DNA of 64,000 bases from NCBI GenBank assembly GCA_948099385.1, contig CANUEZ040000159.1, forward strand, positions 7,892,501 to 7,956,500, given 5' to 3'. The stretch's first letter is position 1, and the number at the start of each line of letters is the position of its first letter. The DNA is from Fasciola hepatica. Lineage: Eukaryota > Platyhelminthes > Trematoda > Plagiorchiida > Fasciolidae. A model generated the notes under the pieces. It saw only the letters and a program-made list of their open reading frames with translations. It was not told the origin of the DNA and did not search any database. Positions 11,992 through 26,884 of the stretch are shown piece after piece. Position numbers and translations under genes: made by a program.

Positions 11992-14076
11992 ACTTGCACA
12001 TGCAGCCTCAATGTTAGTTCGGTTACCAGTGACCCACACACGAATAACTATGAAAAATCACACTTCTCATTCATTTGTCCACTCCAAAATAAACAATATC
12101 CATTCACACTACACACCATTCAACATTAGATCCTACTCAACATATAACATCCGAGTGTACAACTACGAACACGAGTGGCCAGACGAGTACACACTACGCA
12201 TACGTCACCACCGAAAAGACAAGAGCAAAACACATAGTGTGCTTCCCGCAACACATTCTATACAAACAAATACATACTAAGTAATATCATCATGAACACT
12301 TGCACATGCAGCCTCAATGTTCGTTCGGTTACCAGTGACCCACACACGAATAACTATGAAATATCACAATTCTCATTCATTTGTCCACTCCAAAATAAAC
12401 AACATCCATTCACACTACACACCATTCAACATTAGATCCTACTGAACATATAACATCCGAGTGTACAACTATGAACACGAGTGGCCAGACGAGTACACAC
12501 TACGCATACCTCACGACCGAAAAGACAAGAGCAAAACACATAGTGTGCTTCCCGCAACACATTCTATCCAAACAAATACATACTAAGTAATATCATCATA
12601 AACGCTTGCACATTCGGCCTCGTTGTTCGTTCGGTTACCAGTGACCCACACACGAATAACTATGAGAAATCACAATTCTCATTCATTCGTCCACTCCAAA
12701 ATAAACAATATCCATTCACACTACACACCATTCAACAGTAGATCCTACTGAACATATAACATCCGAGTGTACAACTACGAACACGAGTGGCCAGACGAGT
12801 ACACACTACGCATACCTCACGACCGAAAAGACAAGAGCAAAACACATAGTGTGCTTCCCGCAACACATTCTATCCAAACAAATACACACTAACTAATATC
12901 ATCATGAACACTTGCACATGCAGCCTCGTTGTTCGTTCGGTTACCAGTGACCCACACACGAATAACTATGAAAAATCACACTTCTCATTCACTTGTCCAC
13001 TCCAAAATAAACAATATCCATTCACACTACACACCATTCAACATTAGATCCTACTGAACATATAACATCCGAGTGTACAACTATGATCACGAGTGGCCAG
13101 ACGAGTACACACCACACATACGTCACGACGGAAAAGACAAGAGCAAAACACATAGTGTGCTTCCCGCAACACATTCTATCCAAACAAATACATACTAAGT
13201 AATATCATCATGAACACTTGCACATGCAGCCTCAATGTTAGTTCGGTTACCAGTGACCCACACACGAATAACTATGAAAAATCACACTTCTCATTCATTT
13301 GTCCACTCCAAAATAAACAATATCCATTCACACTACACACCATTCAACATTAGATCCTACTCAACATATAACATCCGAGTGTACAACTACGAACACGAGT
13401 GGCCAGACGAGTACACACTACGCATACCTCACCACCGAAAAGACAAGAGCAAAACACATAGTGTGCTTCCCGCAACACATTCTATACAAACAAATACATA
13501 CTAAGTAATATCATCATGAACACTTGCACATGCAGCCTCAATGTTCGTTCGGTTACCAGTGACCCACACACGAATAACTATGAAAAATCACACTTCTCAT
13601 TCATTTGTCCACTCCAAAATAAACAATATCCATTCACACTACACACCATTCAACATTAGATCCTACTGAACATATAACATCCGAGTGTACAACTACGAAC
13701 ACGAGTGGCCAGACGAGTACACACTACGCATACCTCACGACCGAAAAGACAAGAGCAAAACACATAGTGTGCTTCCCGCAACACATTCTATCCAAACAAA
13801 TACATACTAAGTAATATCATCATAAACGCTTGCACATTCGGCCTCGTTGTTCGTTCGGTTACCAGTGACCCACACACGAATAACTATGAGAAATCACAAT
13901 TCTCATTCATTTGTCCACTCCAAAATAAACAATATCCATTCACACTACACACCATTCAACAGTAGATCCTACTGAACATATAACATCCGAGTGTACAACT
14001 ATGAACACGAGTGGCCAGACGAGTACACACTACGCATACCTCACGACCGAAAAGACAAGAGCAAAACACATAGTGT
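11992..14076 (+). repeat. Older tetramer (1,224 bp) duplication with mosaic differences
   Basis: Markers repeat at 1,224 bp (4 x 306): ATGTTAGTTCGG at 12011 and 13235, CATAAACGCTTGCACATTCGG near 12597 and 13821 (first 20 bases used for the match), and CAACAGTAGATCC near 12731 and 13955. Several other sites differ between the copies (CACGTCACC versus CACCTCACC, ACAACATCC versus ACAATATCC, TTCGTCC versus TTTGTCC), so this is older than the dimer and 8-mer events, or has been partly overwritten. The limits are approximate. Confidence 0.75.
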
Positions 14077-17000
14077 GCTTCCCGCAACACATTCTATCCA
14101 AACAAATACATACTAAGTAATATCATCATGAACACTTGCACATGCAGCCTCAATGTTCGTTCGGTTACCAGTGACCAACACACGAATAACTATGAAAAAT
14201 CACACTTCTCATTCATTTGTCCACTCCAAAATAAACAATATCCATTCACACTACACACCATTCAACATTAGATCCTACTGAACATATAACATCCGAGTGT
14301 ACAACTACGAACACGAGTGGCCAGACGAGTACACACTACGCATACCTCACGACCGAAAAGACAAGAGCAAAACACATAGTGTGCTTCCCGCAACACATTC
14401 TATCCAAACAAATACATACTAAGTAATATCATCATGAACGCTTGCACATGCAGCCTCAATGTTCGTTCGGTTACCAGTGACCAACACACGAATAACTATG
14501 AAAAATCACACTTCTCATTCATTTGTCCACTCCAAAATAAACAATATCCATTCACACTACACACCATTCAACATTAGATCCTACTGAACGTATAACATCC
14601 GAGTGTACAACTACGAACACGAGTGGCCAGACGAGTACACACCACACATAACTCACGACCGAAAAGACAAGAGCAAAACACATAGTGTGCTTCCCGCAAC
14701 ACATTCTATTCAAACAAATACATACTAAGTAATATCATCATGAACACTTGCACATGCAGCCTCAATGTTCGTTCGGTTACCAGTGACCAACAAACGAATA
14801 ACTATGAAAAATCACACTTCTCATTCATTTGTCCACTCCAAAATAAACAATATCCATTCACACTACACACCATTCAACATTAAATCCTACTGAACATATA
14901 ACATCCGAGTGTACAACTACGAACACGAGTGGCCAGACGAGTACACACCACACATACCTCACGACCGAAAAGACAAGAGCAAAACACATAGTGTGCTTCC
15001 CGCAACACATTCTATTCAAACAAATACATACTAAGTAATATCATCATGAACACTTGCACATGCAGCCTCAATGTTCGTTCGGTTACCAGTGACCAACACA
15101 CGAATAACTATGAAATATCACAATTCTCATTCATTTGTCCACTCCAAAATAAACAATATCCATTCACACTACACACCATTCAACATTAGATCCTACTGAA
15201 CATATAACATCCGAGTGTACAACTATGAACACGAGTGGCCAGACGAGTACACACCACACATACCTCACGACCGAAAAGACAAGAGCAAAACACATAGTGT
15301 GCTTCCCGCAACACATTCTATCCAAACAAATACATACTAAGTAATATCATCATGAACGCTTGCACATGCAGCCTCAATGTTCGTTCGGTTACCAGTGACC
15401 CACACACGAATAACTATGAAAAATCACACTTCTCATTCATTTGTCCACTCCAAAATAAACAATATCCATTCACACTACACACCATTCAACATTAGATCCT
15501 ACTGAACATATAACATCCGAGTGTACAACTATGATCACGAGTGGCCAGACGAGTACACACTACGCATACCTCACGACCGAAAAGACAAGAGCAAAACACA
15601 TAGTGTGCTTCCCGCAACACATTCTATCCAAACAAATACATACTAAGTAATATCATCATAAACGCTTGCACATTTAGCCTCGTTGTTCGTTCGGTTACCA
15701 GTGACCCACACACGAATAACTATGAAATATCACAATTCTCATTCATTTGTCCACTCCAAAATAAACAATATCCATTCACACTACACACCATTCAACATTA
15801 GATCCTACTGAACATATAACATCCGAGTGTACAACTATGAACACGAGTGGCCAGACGAGTACACACCACACATACCTCACGACCGAAAAGACAAGAGCAA
15901 AACACATAGTGTGCTTCCCGCAACACATTCTATCCAAACAAATACATACTAAGTAATATCATCATGAACGCTTGCACATGCAGCCTCAATGTTCGTTCGG
16001 TTACCAGTGACCCACACACGAATAACTATGAAAAATCACACTTCTCATTCATTTGTCCACTCCAAAATAAACAATATCCATTCACACTACACACCTTTCA
16101 ACATTAGATCCTACTGAACATATAACATCCGAGTGTACAACTACGAACACGAGTGGCCAGACGAGTACACACTACGCATACCTCACGACCGAAAAGACAA
16201 GAGCAAAACACATAGCGTGATTCCCGAAACACATTCTATCCAAACAAATACATACTAAGTAATATCATCATGAACGCTTGCACATGCAGCCTCAATGTTC
16301 GTTCGGTTACCAGTGACCCACACACGAATAACTATGAAAAATCACAATTCTCATTCATTCGTCCACTCCAAAATAAACAATATCCATTTACACTACACAC
16401 CATTCAACATTAGATCCTACTGAACATATAACATCCGAGTGTACAACTATGAACACGAGTGGCCAGACGAGTACACACTACGCATACCTCACGACCGAAA
16501 AGATAAGAGCAAAACACATAGTGTGCTTCCCGCAACACATTCTATCCAAACAAATACATACTAAGTAATATCATCATGAACGCTTGCACATGCAGCCTCG
16601 TTGTTCGTTCGGTTACCAGTGACCCACACACGAATAACTATGAAAAATCACAATTCTCATTCATTTGTCCACTCCAAAATAAACAATATCCATTCACACT
16701 ACACACCATTCAACATTAGATCCTACTGAACATATAACATCCGAGTGTACACCTACGAACACGAGTGGCCAGACGAGTACACACTACGCATACCTCACGA
16801 CCGAAAAGACAAGAGCAAAACACATAGTGTGCTTCCCGCAACACATTCTATCCAAACAAATACATACTAAGTAATATCATCATAAACGCTTGCACATGCA
16901 GCCTCAATGTTAGTTCGGTTACCAGTGACCCACACACGAATAACTATGAGAAATCACAATTCTCATTCATTCGTCCACTCCAAAATAAACAATATCCATT

Positions 17001-20000
17001 CACACTACACACCATTCAACAGTAGATCCTACTGAACATATAACATCCGAGTGTACAACTACGAACACGAGTGGCCAGACGAGTACACACTACGCATACC
17101 TCACGACCGAAAAGACAAGAGCAAAACACATAGTGTGATTCCCGCAACACATTCTATCCAAACAAATACATACTAAGTAATATCATCATGAACACTTGCA
17201 CATGCAGCCTCAATGTTCGTTCGGTTACCAGTGACCAACACACGAATAACTATGAAAAATCACACTTCTCATTCATTTGTCCACTCCAAAATAAACAATA
17301 TCCATTCACACTACACACCATTCAACATTAGATCCTACTGAACATATAACATCCGAGTGTACAACTACGAACACGAGTGGCCAGACGAGTACACACTACG
17401 CATACCTCACGACCGAAAAGACAAGAGCAAAACACATAGTGTGCTTCCCGCAACACATTCTATCCAAACAAATACATACTAAGTAATATCATCATGAACG
17501 CTTGCACATGCAGCCTCAATGTTCGTTCGGTTACCAGTGACCCACACACGAATAACTATGAAAAATCACACTTCTCATTCATTTGTCCACTCCAAAATAA
17601 ACAATATCCATTCACACTACACACCATTCAACATTAGACCCTACTGAACGTATAACATCCGAGTGTACAACTACGAACACGAGTGGCCAGACGAGTACAC
17701 ACCACACATACCTCACGACCGAAAAGACAAGAGCAAAACACATAGTGTGCTTCCCGCAACACATTCTATTCAAACAAATACATACTAAGTAATATCATCA
17801 TGAACACTTGCACATGCAGCCTCAATGTTCGTTCGGTTACCAGTGACCAACACACGAATAACTATGAAAAATCACACTTCTCATTCATTTGTCCACTCCA
17901 AAATAAACAATATCCATTCACACTACACACCATTCAACATTAGATCCTACTGAACATATAACATCCGAGTGTACAACTACGAACACGAGTGGCCAGACGA
18001 GTACACACCACACATACCTCACGACCGAAAAGACAAGAGCAAAACACATAGTGTGCTTCCCGCAACACATTCTATCCAAACAAATACATACTAAGTAATA
18101 TCATCATGAACGCTTGCACATGCAGCCTCAATGTTCGTTCGGTTACCAGTGACCCACACACGAATAACTATGAAAAATCACACTTCTCATTCATTTGTCC
18201 ACTCCAAAATAAACAATATCCATTCACACTACACACCATTCAACATTAGATCCTACTGAACATATAACATCCGAGTGTACAACTATGAACACGAGTGGCC
18301 AGACGAGTACACACCACACATACCTCACGACCGAAAAGACAAGAGCAAAACACATAGTGTGCTTCCCGCAACACATTCTATCCAAACAAATACATACTAA
18401 GTAATATCATCATGAACGCTTGCACATGCAGCCTCAATGTTCGTTCGGTTACCAGTGACCCACACACGAATAACTATGAGAAATCACACTTCTCATTCAT
18501 TTGTCCACTCCAAAATAAACAATATCCATTCACACTACACACCATTCAACATTAGATCCTACTGAACATATAACATCCGAGTGTACAACTATGAACACGA
18601 GTGGCCAGACGAGTACACACTACGCATACCTCACGACCGAAAAGACAAGAGCAAAACACATAGTGTGATTCCCGAAACACATTCTATCCAAACAAATACA
18701 TACTAAGTAATATCATCATAAACGCTTGCACATTCAGCCTCGTTGTTCGTTCGGTTACCAGTGACCCACACACGAATAACTATGAAATATCACAATTCTC
18801 ATTCATTTGTCCACTCCAAAATAAACAATATCCATTCACACTACACACCATTCAACATTAGATCCTACTGAACATATAACATCCGAGTGTACAACTACGA
18901 ACACGAGTGGCCAGACGAGTACACACCACACATACCTCACGACCGAAAAGACAAGAGCAAAACACATAGTGTGCTTCCCGCAACACATTCTATTCAAACA
19001 AATACATACTAAGTAATATCATCATGAACACTTGCACATGCAGCCTCAATGTTCGTTCGGTTACCAGTGACCAACACACGAATAACTATGAAATATCACA
19101 ATTCTCATTCATTTGTCCACTCCAAAATAAACAATATCCATTCACACTACACACCATTCAACATTAGATCCTACTGAACATATAACATCCGAGTGTACAA
19201 CTATGAACACGAGTGGCCAGACGAGTACACACCACACATACCTCACGACCGAAAAGACAAGAGCAAAACACATAGTGTGCTTCCCGCAACACATTCTATC
19301 CAAACAAATACATACTAAGTAATATCATCATGAACGCTTGCACATGCAGCCTCAATGTTCGTTCGGTTACCAGTGACCCACACACGAATAACTATGAGAA
19401 ATCACACTTCTCATTCATTTGTCCACTCCAAAATAAACAATATCCATTCACACTACACACCATTCAACATTAGATCCTACTGAACATATAACATCCGAGT
19501 GTACAACTATGAACACGAGTGGCCAGACGAGTACACACTACGCATACCTCACGACCGAAAAGACAAGAGCAAAACACATAGTGTGCTTCCCGCAACACAT
19601 TCTATCCAAACAAATACATACTAAGTAATATCATCATAAACGCTTGCACATTCAGCCTCGTTGTTCGTTCGGTTACCAGTGACCCACACACGAATAACTA
19701 TGAAATATCACAATTCTCATTCATTTGTCCACTCCAAAATAAACAATATCCATTCACACTACACACCATTCAACATTAGATCCTACTGAACGTATAACAT
19801 CCGAGTGTACAACTACGAACACGAGTGGCCAGACGAGTACACACCACACATACCTCACGACCGAAAAGACAAGAGCAAAACACATAGTGTGCTTCCCGCA
19901 ACACATTCTATCCAAACAAATACATACTAAGTAATATCATCATGAACGCTTGCACATGCAGCCTCGTTGTTCGTTCGGTTACCAGTGACCCACACACGAA

Positions 20001-20502
20001 TAACTATGAAAAATCACAATTCTCATTCATTTGTCCACTCCAAAATAAACAATATCCATTCACACTACACACCATTCAACAGTAGATCCTACTGAACATA
20101 TAACATCCGAGTGTACAACTACGAACACGAGTGGCCAGACGAGTACACACTACGCATACCTCACGACCGAAAAGACAAGAGCAAAACACATAGCGTGATT
20201 CCCGCAACACATTCTATCCAAACAAATACATACTAAGTAATATCATCATGAACGCTTGCACATGCAGCCTCAATGTTCGTTCGGTTACCAGTGACCCACA
20301 CACGAATAACTATGAAAAATCACAATTCTCATTCATTCGTCCACTCCAAAATAAACAATATCCATTCACACTACACACCATTCAACATTAGATCCTACTG
20401 AACATATAACATCCGAGTGTACAACTATGAACACGAGTGGCCAGACGAGTACACACTACGCATACCTCACAACCGAAAAGATAAGAGCAAAACACATAGT
20501 GT
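14077..20502 (+). repeat. Mosaic decamer-spaced satellite block
   Basis: This is plain 306-bp satellite with traces of a 3,060-bp (10 x 306) periodicity. GAACGTATAAC occurs at 14587 and 17647 (and again near 19789), TATTCAAAC at about 14707 and 17767, and the CATAAACGC monomers at 15607 and 18667. Many other sites between these pairs disagree, so the block is a reshuffled old duplication and not a clean one. Typical of the zone are GAAATATCACAATTC monomers and CATAAAC monomers. No gene or other element is visible. Confidence 0.75.
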
Positions 20503-20806
20503 GCTTCCCGCAACACATTCTATCCAAACAAATACATACTAAGTAATATCATCATGAACACTTGCACATGCAGCCTCGTTGTTCGTTCGGTTACCAGTGA
20601 CCCACACACGAATAACTGTGAGAAATCACAATTCTCATTCATTCGTCCACTCCAAAATAAACAATATCCATTCACACTACACACCATTCAACATTAGATC
20701 CTACTGAACATATAACATCCGAGTGTACAACTATGATCACGAGTGGCCAGACGAGTACACACTAAGCATACCTCACGACCGAAAAGACAAGAGCAAAACA
20801 CAGTGT
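20503..20806 (+). repeat. 304-bp monomer with 2-bp deletion in the CACATAGTGTG dyad
   Basis: The junction reads AAACACAGTGTGC at about 20797-20809 in place of AAACACATAGTGTGC, so two bases are missing and all later monomer starts shift by -2. The monomer also carries ACTGTGAGAAATC, TGATCACG and CTAAGCATACC. The deletion joins two reading frames and creates an open frame of 92 codons from a GTG at 20723; I regard that as a by-product. Confidence 0.95.
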
Positions 20807-23800
20807 GCTTCCCGCAACACATTCTATCGAAACAAATACATACTAAGTAATATCATCATGAACACTTGCACATGCAGCCTCGTTGTTCGTTCGGTTACCA
20901 GTGACCCACACACGAATAACTATGAAAAATCACACTTCTCATTCATTTGTCCACTCCAAAATAAACAATATCCATTCACACTACACACCATTCAACATTA
21001 GATCCTACTGAACATATAACATCCGAGTGTACAACTACGAACACGAGTGGCCAGACGAGTACACACTACGCATACCTCACGACCGAAAAGACAAGAGCAA
21101 AACACATAGTGTGCTTCCCGCAACACATTCTATCCAAACAAATACATACTAAGTAATATCATCATGAACACTTGCACATGCAGCCTCAATGTTCGTTCGG
21201 TTACCAGTGACCAACACACGAATAACTATGAAAAATCACACTTCTCATTCATTTGTCCACTCCAAAATAAACAATATCCATTCACACTACACACCATTCA
21301 ACATTAGATCCTACTGAACATATAACATCCGAGTGTACAACTATGATCACGAGTGGCCAGACGAGTACACACCACACATACCTCACGACCGAAAAGACAA
21401 GAGCAAAACACATAGTGTGCTTCCCGCAACACATTCTATCCAAACAAATACATACTAAGTTATATCATCATGAACGCTTGCACATGCAGCCTCGTTGTTC
21501 GTTCGGTTACCAGTGACCCACACACGAATAACTATGAAAAATCACACTTCTCATTCATTTGTCCACTCCAAAATAAACAATATCCATTCACACTACACAC
21601 CTTTCAACATTAGATCCTACTGAACATATAACATCCGAGTGTACAACTACGAACACGAGTGGCCAGACGAGTACACACTACGCATACCTCACGACCGAAA
21701 AGACAAGAGCAAAACACATAGTGTGCTTCCCGCAACACATTCTATCCAAACAAATACATACTAAGTAATATCATCATGAACGCTTGCACATGCAGCCTCA
21801 ATGTTCGTTCGGTTACCAGTGACCCACACACGAATAACTATGAAAAATCACACTTCTCATTCATTTGTCCACTCCAAAATAAACAATATCCATTCACACT
21901 ACACACCATTCAACATTAGATCCTACTGAACATATAACATCCGAGTGTACAACTATGAACACGAGTGGCCAGACGAGTACACACCACACATACCTCACGA
22001 CCGAAAAGACAAGAGCAAAACACATAGTGTGCTTCCCGCAACACATTCTATTCAAACAAATACACACTAACTAATATCATCATGAACGCTTGCACATGCA
22101 GCCTCGTTGTTCGTTCGGTTACCAGTGACCCACACACGAATAACTATGAAATATCACACTTCTCATTCATTTGTCCACTCCAAAATAAACAATATCCATT
22201 CACACTACACACCATTCAACATTAGATCCTACTGAACATATAACATCCGAGTGTACAACTATGAACACGAGTGGCCAGACGAGTACACACCACACATACC
22301 TCACGACCGAAAAGACAAGAGCAAAACACATAGTGTGCTTCCCGCAACACATTCTATCCAAACAAATACATACTAAGTAATATCATCATGAACGCTTGCA
22401 CATGCAGCCTCGTTCTTCGTTCGGTTACCAGTGACCCACACACGAATAACTGTGAGAAATCACAATTCTCATTCATTCGTCCACTCCAAAATAAACAATA
22501 TCCATTCACACTACACACCATTCAACATTAGATCCTACTGAACATATAACATCCGAGTGTACAACTATGAACACGAGTGGCCAGACGAGTACACACTACG
22601 CATACCTCACGACCGAAAAGACAAGAGCAAAACACACAGTGTGCTTCCCGCAACACATTCTATCCAAACAAATACATACTAAGTAATATCATCATGAACA
22701 CTTGCACATGCAGCCTCAATGTTCGTTCGGTTACCAGTGACCAACACACGAATAACTATGAAAAATCACACTTCTCATTCATTTGTCCACTCCAAAATAA
22801 ACAATATCCATTCACACTACACACCATTCAACATTAGATCCTACTGAACATATAACATCCGAGTGTACAACTATGATCACGAGTGGCCAGACGAGTACAC
22901 ACCACACATACCTCACGACCGAAAAGACAAGAGCAAAACACATAGTGTGCTTCCCGCAACACATTCTATCCAAACAAATACATACTAAGTAATATCATCA
23001 TGAACGCTTGCACATGCAGCCTCGTTGTTCGTTCGGTTACCAGTGACCCACACACGAATAACTATGAAAAATCACACTTCTCATTCATTTGTCCACTCCA
23101 AAATAAACAATATCCATTCACACTACACACCTTTCAACATTAGATCCTACTGAACATATAACATCCGAGTGTACAACTACGAACACGAGTGGCCAGACGA
23201 GTACACACTACGCATACCTCACGACCGAAAAGACAAGAGCAAAACACATAGCGTGATTCCCGAAACACATTCTATCCAAACAAATACATACTAAGTAATA
23301 TCATCATGAACGCTTGCACATGCAGCCTCAATGTTCGTTCGGTTACCAGTGACCCACACACGAATAACTATGAAAAATCACAATTCTCATTCATTCGTCC
23401 ACTCCAAAATAAACAATATCCATTCACACTACACACCATTCAACATTAGATCCTACTGAACATATAACATCCGAGTGTACAACTATGAACACGAGTGGCC
23501 AGACGAGTACACACTACGCATACCTCACGACCGAAAAGATAAGAGCAAAACACATAGTGTGCTTCCCGCAACACATTCTATCCAAACAAATACATACTAA
23601 GTAATATCATCATGAACGCTTGCACATGCAGCCTCGTTGTTCGTTCGGTTACCAGTGACCCACACACGAATAACTATGAAAAATCACAATTCTCATTCAT
23701 TCGTCCACTCCAAAATAAACAATATCCATTCACACTACACACCATTCAACATTAGATCCTACTGAACATATAACATCCGAGTGTACAACTATGATCACGA

Positions 23801-26800
23801 GTGGCCAGACGAGTACACACCACACATACCTCACGACCGAAAAGACAAGAGCAAAACACATAGTGTGCTTCCCGCAACACATTCTATCCAAACAAATACA
23901 TACTAAGTAATATCATCATGAACACTTGCACATGCAGCCTCAATGTTCGTTCGGTTACCAGTGACCCACACACGAATAACTATGAAAAATCACAATTCTC
24001 ATTCATTTGTCCACTCCAAAATAAACAATATCCATTCACACTACACACCATTCAACATTAGATCCTACTGAACATATAACATCCGAGTGTACAACTACGA
24101 ACACGAGTGGCCAGACGAGTACACACTACGCATACCTCACGACCGAAAAGACAAGAGCAAAACACATAGTGTGCTTCCCGCAACACATTCTATCCAAACA
24201 AATACATACTAAGTAATATCATCATGAACACTTGCACATGCAGCCTCAATGTTCGTTCGGTTACCAGTGACCCACACACGAATAACTATGAAAAATCACA
24301 CTTCTCATTCATTTGTCCACTCCAAAATAAACAATATCCATTCACACTACACACCATTCAACATTAGATCCTACTGAACATATAACATCCGAGTGTACAA
24401 CTATGATCACGAGTGGCCAGACGAGTACACACCACACATACCTCACGACCGAAAAGACAAGAGCAAAACACATAGTGTGCTTCCCGCAACACATTCTATC
24501 CAAACAAATACATACTAAGTAATATCATCATGAACGCTTGCACATGCAGCCTCAATGTTCGTTCGGTTACCAGTGACCCACACACGAATAACTATGAAAA
24601 ATCACAATTCTCATTCATTCGTCCACTCCAAAATAAACAATATCCATTCACACTACACACCATTCAACATTAGATCCTACTGAACATATAACATCCGAGT
24701 GTACAACTATGAACACGAGTGGCCAGACGAGTACACACCACACATACCTCACGACCGAAAAGACAAGAGCAAAACACATAGTGTGCTTCCCGCAACACAT
24801 TCTATCCAAACAAATACATACTAAGTAATATCATCATGAACGCTTGCACATGCAGCCTCGTTGTTCGTTCGGTTACCAGTGACCCACACACGAATAACTG
24901 TGAGAAATCACAATTCTCATTCATTCGTCCACTCCAAAATAAACAATATCCATTCACACTACACACCATTCAACATTAGATCCTACTGAACATATAACAT
25001 CCGAGTGTACAACTATGAACACGAGTGGCCAGACGAGTACACACCACACATACCTCACGACCGAAAAGACAAGAGCAAAACACATAGTGTGCTTCCCGCA
25101 ACACATTCTATCCAAACAAATACATACTAAGTAATATCATCATGAACGCTTGCACATGCAGCCTCAATGTTCGTTCGGTTACCAGTGACCCACACACGAA
25201 TAACTATGAAAAATCACAATTCTCATTCATTCGTCCACTCCAAAATAAACAATATCCATTCACACTACACACCATTCAACATTAGATCCTACTGAACATA
25301 TAACATCCGAGTGTACAACTACGAACACGAGTGGCCAGACGAGTACACACCACACATACCTCACGACCGAAAAGACAAGAGCAAAACACATAGTGTGCTT
25401 CCCGCAACACATTCTATTCAAACAAATACATACTAAGTAATATCATCATGAACACTTGCACATGCAGCCTCAATGTTCGTTCGGTTACCAGTGACCCACA
25501 CACGAATAACTATGAAAAATCACACTTCTCATTCATTTGTCCACTCCAAAATAAACAATATCCATTCACACTACACACCATTCAACATTAGATCCTACTG
25601 AACATATAACATCCGAGTGTACAACTACGAACACGAGTGGCCAGACGAGTACACACCACACATACCTCACGACCGAAAAGACAAGAGCAAAACACATAGT
25701 GTGCTTCCCGCAACACATTCTATTCAAACAAATACATACTAAGTAATATCATCATGAACACTTGCACATGCAGCCTCAATGTTCGTTCGGTTACCAGTGA
25801 CCAACACACGAATAACTATGAAATATCACAATTCTCATTCATTTGTCCACTCCAAAATAAACAATATCCATTCACACTACACACCATTCAACATTAGATC
25901 CTACTGAACATATAACATCCGAGTGTACAACTATGAACACGAGTGGCCAGACGAGTACACACCACACATACCTCACGACCGAAAAGATAAGAGCAAAACA
26001 CATGGTGTGCTTCCCGCAACACATTCTATCCAAACAAATACATACTAAGTAATATCATCATGAACGCTTGCACATGCAGCCTCAATGTTCGTTCGGTTAC
26101 CAGTGACCCACACACGAATAACTGTGAGAAATCACAATTCTCATTCATTCGTCCACTCCAAAATAAACAATATCCATTCACACTACACACCATTCAACAT
26201 TAGATCCTACTGAACATATAACATCCGAGTGTACAACTATGAACACGAGTGGCCAGACGAGTACACACCACACATACCTCACGACCGAAAAGACAAGAGC
26301 AAAACACATAGTGTGCTTCCCGCAACACATTCTATTCAAACAAATACATACTAAGTAATATCATCATGAACGCTTGCACATGCAGCCTCAATGTTCGTTC
26401 GGTTACCAGTGACCCACACACGAATAACTATGAAAAATCACAATTCTCATTCATTTGTCCACTCCAAAATAAACAATATCCATTCACACTACACACCATT
26501 CAACATTAGATCCTACTGAACATATAACATCCGAGTGTACAACTACGAACACGAGTGGCCAGACGAGTACACACTACGCATACCTCACGACCGAAAAGAC
26601 AAGAGCAAAACACATAGTGTGCTTCCCGCAACACATTCTATCCAAACAAATACATACTAAGTAATATCATCATGAACGCTTGCACATGCAGCCTCAATCT
26701 TCGTTCGGTTACCAGTGACCAACACACGAATAACTATGAAAAATCACACTTCTCATTCATTTGTCCACTCCAAAATAAACAATATCCATTCACACTACAC

Positions 26801-26884
26801 ACCATTCAACATTAGATCCTACTGAACATATAACATCCGAGTGTACAACTACGAACACGAGTGGCCAGACGAGTACACACTACG
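20807..26884 (+). repeat. Mixed satellite block containing a 618-bp pentamer-spaced duplication
   Basis: Within this block 21108-21725 matches 22638-23255 at a spacing of 1,530 bp, with one difference seen (AAGTTATATC at 21460). The shared rare marker is CACCTTTCAAC (near 21599 and 23129). The rest is ordinary 306-bp monomers in which the ACTGTGAGAAATC and GATTCCCG types become frequent. A T-to-C change at 22637 turns the junction dyad into CACACAGTGTG. No gene, RNA or mobile element is seen. Confidence 0.85.

Noticed and set aside
995..13504. Eight open frames of 89 codons (995, 1607, 7727, 8645, 10481, 11399, 12011, 13235) as genes
   Set aside because: They are the same stretch of satellite monomer, opened by one TGA-to-TCA change, with mostly TTG starts, no recognisable domain and no sign of codon-level selection. 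Monomers without the change have the stop.
20723..22837. Open frames at 20723-21001 and 22577-22837 as genes
   Set aside because: The first arises from a 2-bp deletion joining two frames, the second from a TAG-to-CAG change at the monomer junction. Both start at GTG inside satellite sequence and encode only translated repeat.
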